A model generated the notes under the pieces. It searched no databases and was not told the origin of the DNA. It saw nothing but the letters and a program-made list of their open reading frames with translations. Made by a program: the position numbers and the translations under genes. DNA of 64,000 nt from Cellvibrionaceae bacterium (GTDB lineage Bacteria > Pseudomonadota > Gammaproteobacteria > Pseudomonadales > Cellvibrionaceae), in the NCBI GenBank assembly GCA_021151695.1, contig JAGKWU010000002.1, positions 1 through 64,000 of the forward strand, read 5' to 3'. Positions 41,849 through 50,289 of the stretch are shown here, piece by piece. Numbering within the stretch: the first letter of the stretch is position 1; the number at the start of each line of letters is the position of its first letter.

Positions 41849-43447
41849 ATGCATATCAAACAATCCATTGGCGTTGGCCTTGCGGGCTTTATTCTGGTGA
41901 TTGGTCTGAGCAGTTATATAGGCTATTCGGCTGCCAATAATATGAGCGCCATGCTGGATTACATCACGGGACCTGCTTGGGATACCGCTGATGGTGCTAT
42001 GGAAGGGCAAATAGAGCTGGAAAAACAAATCATTATTGTGGAGCGCTTGCAGGACAAAAAGCTGAGCCTTTCTGTTGCTCGTGAACAAATGAGTAAGGCG
42101 CGTGAGCGTGAGGTAGAAGCGCTTACGCGCATGAAACAGCAAAGCCTGATCAATCCCAGCCAGGTTGAAGGCCTTAACCAGCGGTTGGAGACCTACCATC
42201 AAAATTGCGATGCCCTGATGGTGCTGTTGGCGGGCGATAATGCTGAGGCGACTGATGCCGCCGTGCGCCAGTTTGATTCGCAGGTAGATGGCTTGTTGGA
42301 ATTTATTTCCCAAATCGAAGAGGCAGCGGATGCGACTGTGGAGGGGGAGTCCAAAAAAATTGCAGCGATGAAATCCGCTACTCACACCAAACTCAGCCTG
42401 GGTTTAATGTTCGGCGTTGTGATGGCGATAGTGCTCTACGTGCTGGCGAAGAAAAATATTCTCGCGCCCATCGAACTGGCGACGCAAAAATTGGCTGAGC
42501 TGAGCCAGGGCTCCGGTGATCTTACGGCGCGCTTACCACTCGACAATACCGAGATGGGGCGTTTGGCCGAGGCGTTTAACCAGCTCATGCAAAAATTACA
42601 AAATCTGATCGGCCAGGTGCAAAACAGCAATCACTCGCTGATGGCGGCCAGCACCCAAATCACTCATGCTGTTGGGCGCACAGCGGATGGAGTCAACGCG
42701 CAGTTCGCGGAAATTTCCTCAGTAGTGGATGCTGTGCATAAAATTTCCGCCTCGCTGGATACGGTGGGCGAAGCGGCCGTTCGCGCAAACCGGGCATCAG
42801 ATTCTGCAGCGGAAAGTACACACACTGGCAATCACATAGTAGTGATGGCGCAAAAAGGTGTAGATGAAATTGCGGTGGAAGTAGACAGAGCGGCGCAGGT
42901 GATTTCAAACCTGGTAGCGGATAGCCAAAGTATCAGCTCTATGTTGGAGGTGATTCGCAGTATCGCCGAGCAAACCAATTTGCTTGCGTTAAATGCAGCC
43001 ATCGAAGCGGCGCGTGCTGGCGAAACCGGTCGCGGCTTTGCGGTGGTCGCAGACGAAGTTCGCAGCCTTGCCTCGCGCACTCAGGAGTCCACTAAAGCGA
43101 TTGAAACCATTATCACCAATTTATCGTCTGGCTCGGCCAAGGCGGTTGAGGTAATGGGCGCGACGCAAAAGCAGGCGCTGACGATTAAAGAGCGCATCGC
43201 AAAAACATCCGAGACGTTTGCGCAGATAGTGGCAGTGGTGGATCAAATCAAAACCATGAACGCTGAAATCGCGCGCACATCGGACGATGAAAAACGCGAG
43301 ATGTCGCAGATCAGCAAAAGTATGCAGACGATTCTCGACCAGGCGCGCAACAACCACGACGCCGGTAATACCGCCAAAATATCGCGTCAAAATCTGGAAG
43401 AGCAGGTAGTAAAAATCAACGGGCTCTTACAGCAATTCAGAACCTGA
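41849..43447 (+). CDS. Methyl-accepting chemotaxis protein
   Basis: This 532-residue receptor has TM1 at about 8-28, a periplasmic helical-bundle sensor domain (to about 175), TM2 at about 180-198 (LGLMFGVVMAIVLYVLAKK), a HAMP domain (LAPIELATQKLAELSQGSGD) and the cytoplasmic signalling hairpin with IAEQTNLLALNAAIEAARAG, which is invariant in MCPs. It transmits ligand binding to CheA/CheW. No che genes are adjacent. No C-terminal CheR-tether pentapeptide is present. The ligand is unknown. Confidence 0.95.
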   Translation: MHIKQSIGVGLAGFILVIGLSSYIGYSAANNMSAMLDYITGPAWDTADGAMEGQIELEKQIIIVERLQDKKLSLSVAREQMSKAREREVEALTRMKQQSLINPSQVEGLNQRLETYHQNCDALMVLLAGDNAEATDAAVRQFDSQVDGLLEFISQIEEAADATVEGESKKIAAMKSATHTKLSLGLMFGVVMAIVLYVLAKKNILAPIELATQKLAELSQGSGDLTARLPLDNTEMGRLAEAFNQLMQKLQNLIGQVQNSNHSLMAASTQITHAVGRTADGVNAQFAEISSVVDAVHKISASLDTVGEAAVRANRASDSAAESTHTGNHIVVMAQKGVDEIAVEVDRAAQVISNLVADSQSISSMLEVIRSIAEQTNLLALNAAIEAARAGETGRGFAVVADEVRSLASRTQESTKAIETIITNLSSGSAKAVEVMGATQKQALTIKERIAKTSETFAQIVAVVDQIKTMNAEIARTSDDEKREMSQISKSMQTILDQARNNHDAGNTAKISRQNLEEQVVKINGLLQQFRT

Positions 43448-43513
43448 TAAGCGAATCTACAAGCGGGCAAGATGTCGATTCACCTTGCCCGCTTTGGCAT
43501 TTGAATAGATAGG

Positions 43514-44344
43514 TTAAATAGACAATCCCACCACCAATTCCGCGGTATAACCTGCATCCACACTGCCAGTCATGGTTGCCAGCTGGTAAGTGACGCCATC
43601 GCTAAATACATTGTCCGCACTAAAACTCGTTACCGAGGTATTTTGCCCCTTGGTGTAAAGCGTTGAGTTGTACACGGCTTTGGTAATGTCCGCCGGGAAT
43701 GCCATCTGCGAAATTGCCGTGGATTTTGCGGTGCTGGAATAATCGGTTAAAAAAATCTGGAAGTGAATGTGGGTAATACGACCTGCGTACCAACCTGGGT
43801 AAATGGTAGTGAAAGTTGCCACGCCGTTGGTGTCTGTGTACTGCACGCCGCGGCAGTAGGTTTTACCCGCTTGCCCTGCGTTGTTGGATTCTGAATAACC
43901 GGAGTAGAGACCATCTTTATCGCAGTGCCAAATGTACACATAGCCGGAGACTGGCGCACATTTGTTATTGATATCCACCAGTTTTAATTTCACGGTAAGT
44001 GGTACACCGGTTTTGTCTTCACTGATCGCCTCACGTAACACCAGCGAATTATTCAGCAGGGTAGAAAGCGGGAAGGGGCCAATAGTTTCGGTGGGGATTA
44101 CTGTGCAACTGCCAACGCTGCTGGCTGCCGAGCTGGGCGCGAGACTGCTGGATGTACTGGTAGCGGCGGTGCTGCTCGTTGCAGTGGATGTTGCGGTCGA
44201 ACTGGCAGAGCTACCGCCCGCACTTCCGCCACCGCAACTGGCAAGGCCCGCTGCGCCCAATACGCTAAACGCACCCAGTGTGCCGAGGGTTTTGCGGCGG
44301 TTAATATCAATGGCGGTGTCTTTGTTATTAATAGATGGTTTCAT
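43514..44344 (-). CDS. Exported intradiol-dioxygenase-like protein
   Basis: This 276-residue protein has a Tat-like signal (INRRKTLGTLGAFSVLGAAG), a possible lipobox (AGLASCGGG), then a long Ser/Thr/Ala linker to about residue 80. The catalytic domain resembles protocatechuate 3,4-dioxygenase: VIPTETIGPFP, YIWHCDKDGLYSGY (Tyr ligand), GWYAGRITHIHFQIFL (His ligands). The four iron ligands (two Tyr, two His) appear to be present. The twin-Arg signal suits export of a folded metalloprotein. Secreted intradiol dioxygenases in cellulose-degrading bacteria are suspected of acting on plant aromatics; this is an inference. Confidence 0.85.
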   Translation of the reverse strand: MKPSINNKDTAIDINRRKTLGTLGAFSVLGAAGLASCGGGSAGGSSASSTATSTATSSTAATSTSSSLAPSSAASSVGSCTVIPTETIGPFPLSTLLNNSLVLREAISEDKTGVPLTVKLKLVDINNKCAPVSGYVYIWHCDKDGLYSGYSESNNAGQAGKTYCRGVQYTDTNGVATFTTIYPGWYAGRITHIHFQIFLTDYSSTAKSTAISQMAFPADITKAVYNSTLYTKGQNTSVTSFSADNVFSDGVTYQLATMTGSVDAGYTAELVVGLSI

Positions 44345-44526
44345 GCTTGTACCTCGGTCACGGCTGATGGAACAGGCACGTTTGCTGTGGCCTGCTTTTT
44401 AGGTTGAAAGCAGTATGGGGAGCGATTGCACAACAAAATTCAAGCAATTATGCAAAGAATGTGAAACCGCGAAAATGACAGGAAAAAAGGGGAGGAATGG
44501 CCGCCGAAACGGCCTGTTTCAGAGAG

Positions 44527-45204
44527 TTATTTGTCGTTTAACTGAAATTTATAGCCGGCGCCATAAACCGAAAAAATCATCTCTTGCGTCGTTAATGGCA
44601 ACAATTTTTTGCGCAGTTTGGTGATGTGTGAATCCATGGTTCTGTCGCTCACAATACGGTGATCACTGTAAGCATTTTTCATTAAATCTTCGCGCGAAAT
44701 AATTGTGTTGGGGCGAGAGGACAGGGTTTTCAGCAAACGATATTCAATCAAAGTCAGCTCAACTTTGTTGTTGCCATAAACCGCGGTGAGCGATTCCTTT
44801 ATCAAATGAAATTCTTTATTGGGCGTGAGTTCCGGATGCGTGCGCTTGAGCACGGCTTTCACGCGCGCCACCAATTCGCGCGGGCTAAAGGGTTTACAGA
44901 TGTAATCGTCAGCACCCAATTCAAAACCCAATAATCTGTCTGGCTCTTCAATGCGCGCCGTCATCATGATTACCGGCGTGTTGGTGCTGTTGCGCACTTC
45001 CTGGCATAGGCGTAAGCCATTGAGCTGGCCAGATTTGCTCGGCAACATCACGTCGAGCAAAATCAAATCCCAGATTTGCTGCTGGATTTTTTCCAGGCCT
45101 GTGTCGGCATCGTTTACCAGGTCAACCTCGTAACCCTCTGCGCCGAGATAGTCGCGCACTATACAGCCCAGATCGTTTTCGTCTTCAACAATTAAAATTT
45201 TCAT
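44527..45204 (-). CDS. OmpR-family response regulator
   Basis: This 225-residue regulator has a receiver domain (LIVEDENDLG at the acidic pocket, LILLDVMLPSKSG with the phosphorylated Asp, FSPRELVARVKAVLKR for the output switch, KPF Lys) and a winged-helix DNA-binding domain (VELTLIEYRLLKTLSSRP to the ending SVYGAGYKFQL). It is paired with the sensor kinase at 45257, separated by 52 bases, and is downstream of it on the same strand. The regulon cannot be read from the window. Confidence 0.95.
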   Translation of the reverse strand: MKILIVEDENDLGCIVRDYLGAEGYEVDLVNDADTGLEKIQQQIWDLILLDVMLPSKSGQLNGLRLCQEVRNSTNTPVIMMTARIEEPDRLLGFELGADDYICKPFSPRELVARVKAVLKRTHPELTPNKEFHLIKESLTAVYGNNKVELTLIEYRLLKTLSSRPNTIISREDLMKNAYSDHRIVSDRTMDSHITKLRKKLLPLTTQEMIFSVYGAGYKFQLNDK

Positions 45205-45256
45205 AACCGCGCCTTTGAGTTTCTCTGTAAAAAAATTATCTGTAAAAAATAGCTAC

Positions 45257-46813
45257 TTAATAGGGTAGGGTGATGGTGATTTTCAAACCACCCAATTCGC
45301 TGTTGTCTATGCTGATATGCCCGTCGTGAGCTGCCACAATATTTTTGCAAATTGACAAGCCCAAGCCTGCACCACCTGTTGCGCGATTGCGTGATGAGTC
45401 GGCACGGTAGAGACGATCAAATAATTTTGCATGGTGTTCTTTTGCTACACCCGGGGCTGTGTCTTCAATGACGATCACTGCCCGGCTGTTGATCAGGTTC
45501 AACGAAACCTGGGTTTTGCCGGGGGCGTTGGTGTACTGCAGTGAATTTTTTAACAGGTTGGTAAACAGTTGCTGCAAACGATTCTGGTCGCCAAAAAAAC
45601 TGAGGCTGGGTGTTTGCATTTTCAAACTGAGATCTATGCGTTGCAGTGCGAACTGTGGTTGCAGGCTGCTGACTGCATCCTGTAGCAAAACCCCTAAATC
45701 CATAGTGTTTTTGCGATAGGTCATGCCGCCCAGATCGGTGAGCGATAACTCATAAAGATCATTAACCAAATGTTTTAAACGCGCGCTGTGGTTGATCAGG
45801 CGCTTCACGGCGGCTTTGTCGAGTGCGCGCACACCATCTTCCATGGCTTCAAGCTCTGCTTGCAATACCGCGATGGGCGTGCGCAGTTCGTGGGATATAT
45901 CCGCCACCCATTGCCGGCGCGTCTGCTCACTTTGTGCGAGGGTTTCACCCAGTGCATTCAAATGCTCAGCCAGTTCGGTGAGCTCGTCGCGACCGGTGAT
46001 GGAAATTTTTTCCTGGTAATTGCCGCGACTCAATTGATTGACATTATTCACCAGTGAGCGAATGCGTTTGGTGAGCAAATGGGCGAGGGGGAATGATGCC
46101 AGGCAAGTGATCAACAGGGCCACAAAAATAATGATGGTGAGTTTTTTCTCCTCGCCTTGCGCAAAGCTCGCATCCTGCAAATCGCGAATCGCCGGATTAA
46201 ACGGAATACCGAGATAGCCTATAAGACTATCTTCGCTGTGCAGCGGAATGAGAAACGCATCATCCAGATCGGGATTGGAGCCCTGGACAATTTTTTTATC
46301 CGCATCCAGCAAAAAAATATTTCGCAGCGATACCAATGGCGGCATATGGCGCAGCTCACGCCACTCGCGCCAGGCTTTGGCGTCGGGTCGCTCTTTGTCG
46401 TGGCGGCCGTCTTTATCGGCGTCATCGGGCCGACTGTCGTGCGGCCCGTCAGGGCCGCGTCTGTCGTCACCGGGTTTGCGCTTCATGAATTCGTCTGGCG
46501 CCGGTCCGCCAAAAGGTGGAAATCCCGGTGGCGAAAAACCATCGTCGGAACCGGGCATGCGATTGCGATTGCGAATGTCCAGATGGGCAACTATGTAATC
46601 TTCCCATTTGGGCAACCAGGTCCAGCTGTTATGAACTTGGAAATTACTTTCCAAATCATTAATCAGCGGCTGCGCAAAACGCGTTTCCCTTTTTTCGATG
46701 TAGTGCCAAAAATCCTGTTTGAAACTGTAGTTAATAAATAGATACAAACCAGCGGTCAGCAGGCCGCACAAAGTGAGCATCACGATAAAAAATTGCAGGC
46801 GTAACTTGAACAT
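45257..46813 (-). CDS. Sensor histidine kinase
   Basis: This 518-residue kinase has TM1 at about 8-28, a periplasmic domain with an Asp/Gly/Pro/His-rich stretch (DDRRGPDGPHDSRPDDADKD, about 115-150), TM2 near 225-245, HAMP (TKRIRSLVNNVNQLSRGNY), the H-box SHELRTPIAVLQAELEAMED, and the ATPase core with NLLKNSLQYTNAPG, DTAPGVAKEHHAKLF and GGAGLGLSICKNIVAAHDG. The whole is in the BaeS/CpxA group. The unusual acidic periplasmic insert could sense metal ions. It is cotranscribed with the regulator downstream. Confidence 0.94.
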   Translation of the reverse strand: MFKLRLQFFIVMLTLCGLLTAGLYLFINYSFKQDFWHYIEKRETRFAQPLINDLESNFQVHNSWTWLPKWEDYIVAHLDIRNRNRMPGSDDGFSPPGFPPFGGPAPDEFMKRKPGDDRRGPDGPHDSRPDDADKDGRHDKERPDAKAWREWRELRHMPPLVSLRNIFLLDADKKIVQGSNPDLDDAFLIPLHSEDSLIGYLGIPFNPAIRDLQDASFAQGEEKKLTIIIFVALLITCLASFPLAHLLTKRIRSLVNNVNQLSRGNYQEKISITGRDELTELAEHLNALGETLAQSEQTRRQWVADISHELRTPIAVLQAELEAMEDGVRALDKAAVKRLINHSARLKHLVNDLYELSLTDLGGMTYRKNTMDLGVLLQDAVSSLQPQFALQRIDLSLKMQTPSLSFFGDQNRLQQLFTNLLKNSLQYTNAPGKTQVSLNLINSRAVIVIEDTAPGVAKEHHAKLFDRLYRADSSRNRATGGAGLGLSICKNIVAAHDGHISIDNSELGGLKITITLPY

Positions 46814-46867
46814 AATGGAAACAACTCGGGAACTGATAGAAATCAGTCTAGCGGTTGGTGTCGCTGT

Positions 46868-46930
46868 TGCCCATGGGGGTGCCCGGCGAGGGGCGCCTAG
46901 GCCCCCCCGGAGAGAGCTCCGGCGAGGATG
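46868..46930. other. GC-rich palindromic patch
   Basis: Between the histidine kinase and grxD lies a stretch with several short perfect palindromes, such as CCGGAG, AGAG, CTCCGG at 46907-46922 and the run GGCGAGGGGCGCCTAGGCC just before. It stands out from the surrounding base composition. Whether it is a termination, insertion or folding feature is not clear. Confidence 0.4.
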
Positions 46931-47089
46931 CAGTTTGGGGCGGAACTGGGTAGAATGTGAATACCTGAGTAATTCGCTAGGTCTTTATCCCCGTTTTGCT
47001 CAAGCCGCTTTCCTGCTTCCCCCTTGAAGATTTGTCCGGCGGCTCCAGATTATTGTTCACTTTTGTGTTATTCCTGCCTGAGGTTCCTT

Positions 47090-47410
47090 ATGGACGTATT
47101 AGAAACTATCAAACAGCAAATCGCTGAAAACCCCATCATCCTCTACATGAAGGGCTCGCCCAATGCGCCCCAGTGCGGCTTCTCCATGCGCGCTTCCCAA
47201 GCTGTTATGGCTTGCGGCCAGCGTTTTGCCTATGTAGATATCCTGAGCAACCCGGAAATCCGCACCGAGCTGCCCAAGTTTGCCAACTGGCCAACCTTTC
47301 CCCAATTGTGGGTAAAAGGTGAGCTGATCGGCGGCTGCGATATAGTCACCGAGATGCACGAAAAGGGCGAGTTGAAGCCAATTCTGGATGCAGCTGTTGC
47401 CGCTAATTAA
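47090..47410 (+). CDS. grxD: Monothiol glutaredoxin (Grx4 family)
   Basis: The ATG at 47090 opens a 106-residue protein beginning MDVLETIKQQIAENPIILYM. The active-site CGFS is in APQCGFSMRASQAV, and WPTFPQLWVKGELIGGCDIV carries the GSH-binding TFPQ and GGCD motifs. Such glutaredoxins carry or transfer iron-sulfur clusters, often with a BolA partner. An upstream ATG at 47024 would add 22 residues and is not favoured. A strong terminator follows. Confidence 0.95.
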   Translation: MDVLETIKQQIAENPIILYMKGSPNAPQCGFSMRASQAVMACGQRFAYVDILSNPEIRTELPKFANWPTFPQLWVKGELIGGCDIVTEMHEKGELKPILDAAVAAN

Positions 47411-47433
47411 GCCTTGTGCGTCCACGTAGACCA

Positions 47434-47464
47434 ATAAAAAAGCCAGCGATTGCTGGCTTTTTAC
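47434..47464. terminator. Bidirectional terminator
   Basis: AAAAAAGCCAGCGATTGCTGGCTTTTTA is an 8-bp GC-rich hairpin flanked by A and T runs. It lies between the converging grxD and the coiled-coil membrane protein gene at 47485. Confidence 0.9.
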
Positions 47465-47484
47465 TTTTCCGGAGTTATGGACGC

Positions 47485-47808
47485 TTAGCGGAACAGCAGT
47501 ATTCCCGCTATCACCAACAATCCCGCGCCGCTAAATACGCACAGGGCTATGGCCAGGCGGCGCTGGCGAATGCGCGCTTCCTCGTTGGTTCCGCCTTGCT
47601 GGAGTTCATAGGCGCGCCGGGCAATATCGCCAGACTTGGCCAGCTTGGCTTTGAGCTCCTGAAGGGTAGCTATCTCGGCAGCCAGTTGTTGGTCTGTTGC
47701 GCTGGTGGGTGATGTCGATTGTTGGATTCGGGCTTCCAAAGCGGCGATCTGTTGGTCGAGTCGGGCTGTTTTTTCTTTGATCTGTCTGGACAACTGGTCG
47801 ATATTCAT
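47485..47808 (-). CDS. Small coiled-coil membrane protein
   Basis: The ATG at 47808 gives a 107-residue protein beginning MNIDQLSRQIKEKTARLDQQIA, with a coiled-coil (residues 1-60) followed by a C-terminal transmembrane helix (LAIALCVFSGAGLLVIAGILLFR), an N-in tail-anchored layout. A longer frame to 47997 exists but its extra 63 residues lack character. I do not recognise the family. Confidence 0.6.
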   Translation of the reverse strand: MNIDQLSRQIKEKTARLDQQIAALEARIQQSTSPTSATDQQLAAEIATLQELKAKLAKSGDIARRAYELQQGGTNEEARIRQRRLAIALCVFSGAGLLVIAGILLFR

Positions 47809-47957
47809 GGGCGATTTGATGGGATGTTTATTTTTGATGGGATGCTGATTGTTGGATATGTCGCTTACCTTAGCAGATGATCTCGCGGGAAGCGGGGCTT
47901 TTTCTGTGAGGGGGTTAGTTCGCTTACAAACAACCTGGCCCAACAACCTCTCTGGAT

Positions 47958-47966
47958 TGCTATAAT
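47958..47966 (+). promoter_or_regulatory. Extended -10 promoter of the acyltransferase gene
   Basis: TGCTATAAT is a perfect extended -10 box, about 100 bases before the TTG start at 48067. No good -35 is present, as is usual for extended -10 promoters. Confidence 0.55.
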
Positions 47967-47995
47967 CGCGCCTTTGTCGATTGGGTGCGTCTATC

Positions 47996-48042
47996 AACCC
48001 CTAACTCTACAACCCCTAACTCTACAACCCCTAACCCTAACG
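47996..48042. repeat. Short tandem repeat in the 5' leader
   Basis: AACCCCTAACTCTAC occurs twice in full and a third time in a changed form (AACCCCTAACCCTAAC), a 15-base unit. It lies in the untranslated leader between the TATAAT at 47961 and the TTG start of the acyltransferase. Copy number may vary between strains. Confidence 0.75.
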
Positions 48043-48066
48043 CGCCATCTAACCTGGGAAGAGCCC

Positions 48067-49020
48067 TTGAGTAATAACCACCTGCCCGAATTCCGCCTCG
48101 CCTTTTTTGGCCCCCGTTTCTGGCTAACCTGGATTCAACTGGCCTTTTTTAAGCTGCTGGGAATCCTGCCCCTGAGTCTGTGTATGTTTATCGGCCGCCG
48201 CCTGGGAGATTTGTTTTACCTTCTCGGCCGCCAGCGTCGTGAATATGCGCGGGTCAACATGGCGCTTTGCTTTCCCGAAAAGTCACCGGAAGAACGCGAA
48301 ACGCTGGTGCGCGGCACTATGCAATCAACGGCGACTATGATCATCGAGGCGGCCCTGGCGCTCTGGGGCCCCAGTAATTACTTTCGGAATAAATACACCA
48401 TCACAGGTCTGGATCGTCTGGAAAAGGCTCGCCAGTCGGGGCAGGGTATTTTGTTGTTGGGCTGCCATCTCACCACCCTGGATGTTACCGGCCGCATCAT
48501 CGCTTACCACTTTGAATACGACCTCTTGTATCGCCCGGATAAAAACCCGCTGTTGGCCTATATGATTGCCCACGGCCGTGAACGCTTTGCCGGTGGCGAT
48601 GCCATTGCCCGCAATGACCTGCGCAAGCTGGTTAGCAATCTGCGTGCAGGCCATATTGTCTGGTATGCGCCGGATCAGGATTTCGGGCCAAGTTACAGTG
48701 TGTTTGCGCCTTTCTTCGGCATTGAGGCAGCCTCTATGACAGGTACAGCGCGCATCGCTCGCATGGGTAAGGCTGTCGTTATGCCGTTGGTTCACTACCG
48801 CGATCCTGTTAACCATAGCTACGAAGTTGTTATTGGCGAGCCGCTGGAGAACTTCCCCACGGGTGATGAAGTGGCGGATGCCACCCGCGTCAACCAGCTC
48901 ATGGAAGCCGCCATTCGCCCCCATCCCGAGCAATATTTGTGGGTACACAGGCGCTTCAAAACCCGCCCGCCGGGTGAGCCGGGCTTTTATCCCCCCAAAA
49001 AACGGCGCAAAGCCAAATAG
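48067..49020 (+). CDS. LpxL/HtrB-type lipid A acyltransferase
   Basis: This 317-residue inner-membrane acyltransferase adds a secondary acyl chain to lipid A. The HxxxxD motif is GCHLTTLD, followed by YRPDKNPLLAYMIAHGRERF and YAPDQDFGPSYSVFAPFFG, typical of the LpxL/LpxM/HtrB family. A membrane helix lies near residues 20-42 (WIQLAFFKLLGILPLSLCMF). The TTG at 48067 follows GGAAGAG at a suitable distance; an in-frame ATG upstream at 47974 would read through the tandem-repeat leader. Which secondary acyl position it serves is not determinable here. Confidence 0.92.
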   Translation: MSNNHLPEFRLAFFGPRFWLTWIQLAFFKLLGILPLSLCMFIGRRLGDLFYLLGRQRREYARVNMALCFPEKSPEERETLVRGTMQSTATMIIEAALALWGPSNYFRNKYTITGLDRLEKARQSGQGILLLGCHLTTLDVTGRIIAYHFEYDLLYRPDKNPLLAYMIAHGRERFAGGDAIARNDLRKLVSNLRAGHIVWYAPDQDFGPSYSVFAPFFGIEAASMTGTARIARMGKAVVMPLVHYRDPVNHSYEVVIGEPLENFPTGDEVADATRVNQLMEAAIRPHPEQYLWVHRRFKTRPPGEPGFYPPKKRRKAK

Positions 49021-49203
49021 AATTGCCAGTTTTTGCTTTCAATTACAGCGGTAACTTGCGGTAATTGAAGGAAATTAACCTCGTCGAATTTTCACAAAAA
49101 ACCAAAAGCATCACTAGAATGTGGTATAACGCGCGCCTTATCGCGTTGGTGCCTTTTTAGGGGTACAAATCAGGCTAGCGGCACACCTTGAGGAGAACAG
49201 CTG

Positions 49204-50163
49204 ATGTTGAGAATGTTTAAAATTCAAGGCCAATTACTGCGTGAAGAAGCGGTAGATAGTGACGCGCCCAAAGTGGCTATGGCCAATGCTGTATGGATTG
49301 ACGCCCATGAGCCCACCGACGAAGAGCGTGAAGAGCTCAATACCTTCCTGCGTGCCGAACTGCCTGAATCTGACGATGTAGAGGAGATCGAATTCTCCGC
49401 GCGCTATTTCCAGGACAACGAAGGCGTACACGTCCACTCCCTGTTTTTATCCCCCGGTGAAGGCGGCCGTCACAACACAGTGACTGTGGCCTTCCTGCTG
49501 CAAGACAAGCGTTTGATCACCGTGCGCGAAGGCGATCTGGCGGATTTCCGCCTGTTGCGTATGCGCGCCCGTCGCGGCCAGGTGCAAATTGTGTCACCCG
49601 AAGAATTGCTGGTGACCATGTTCGAGCAAAAGGTGGAAAACCTTGCGGATGCGCTCGAGGATATACATCGCAAGCTCGAAGAAGTCAGCCATATGGTGCT
49701 GGAGGATGAGGATGCCGAGCTGGAAGACGCTATCGACAAACTCTCCAAGCTGGAAGATAGCAACGGGAAAATCCGTCTCTGCCTGATGGATACCCAGCGC
49801 TCCATCTCCTTTTTGCAGCGTCACATTCGCAACAACAACGAGCTGCAAGAGACCGCCCGCGAGATCAAGCGCGATGTGGACACTCTGATGTCGCACACCG
49901 CTTTCCTGTTCGACAAGATTAACTTCCTGATGGACTCTACCCAAGGTTTCATCAACATTGAACAAAACCAGATCATCAAAACCTTCTCGGTAGCCTCGGT
50001 AATCTTCCTGCCGCCCACCATGGTGGCCAGCTTCTGGGGGATGAACTTTGATGATATGTCCTTCCTAAAACCGATTAACCACGGCTGGTTGATTGGCCTG
50101 TTACTCATGTTGCTCTCCGCCGCTATCCCTTATTGGTACTTTAAAAGTAAAGATCTGTTATAA
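49204..50163 (+). CDS. corA: Magnesium/cobalt transporter CorA
   Basis: This 319-residue CorA family protein has a large N-terminal cytoplasmic funnel domain and two C-terminal transmembrane helices. The pore signature GMN is in VASFWGMNFDDM, followed by GWLIGLLLMLLSAAIPYWYFKSKDLL. It takes up magnesium as a pentamer. The 184 bases before the gene include TATAAC at 49125-49130, a possible -10 box, and GAGGAG as ribosome binding site. No magnesium riboswitch was seen. Confidence 0.95.
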   Translation: MLRMFKIQGQLLREEAVDSDAPKVAMANAVWIDAHEPTDEEREELNTFLRAELPESDDVEEIEFSARYFQDNEGVHVHSLFLSPGEGGRHNTVTVAFLLQDKRLITVREGDLADFRLLRMRARRGQVQIVSPEELLVTMFEQKVENLADALEDIHRKLEEVSHMVLEDEDAELEDAIDKLSKLEDSNGKIRLCLMDTQRSISFLQRHIRNNNELQETAREIKRDVDTLMSHTAFLFDKINFLMDSTQGFINIEQNQIIKTFSVASVIFLPPTMVASFWGMNFDDMSFLKPINHGWLIGLLLMLLSAAIPYWYFKSKDLL

Positions 50164-50289
50164 CGGATTTGGCGCCAAAAGCTTTATTTGTCATCAAGCT
50201 GGACTATCCTATAGGCAGATAAACCCGGCTGGCCCTTGGGCAGCCGGTAAAACGCCTTGGGCAACGGGTTCCTGGGTCAAATTGTTTGA

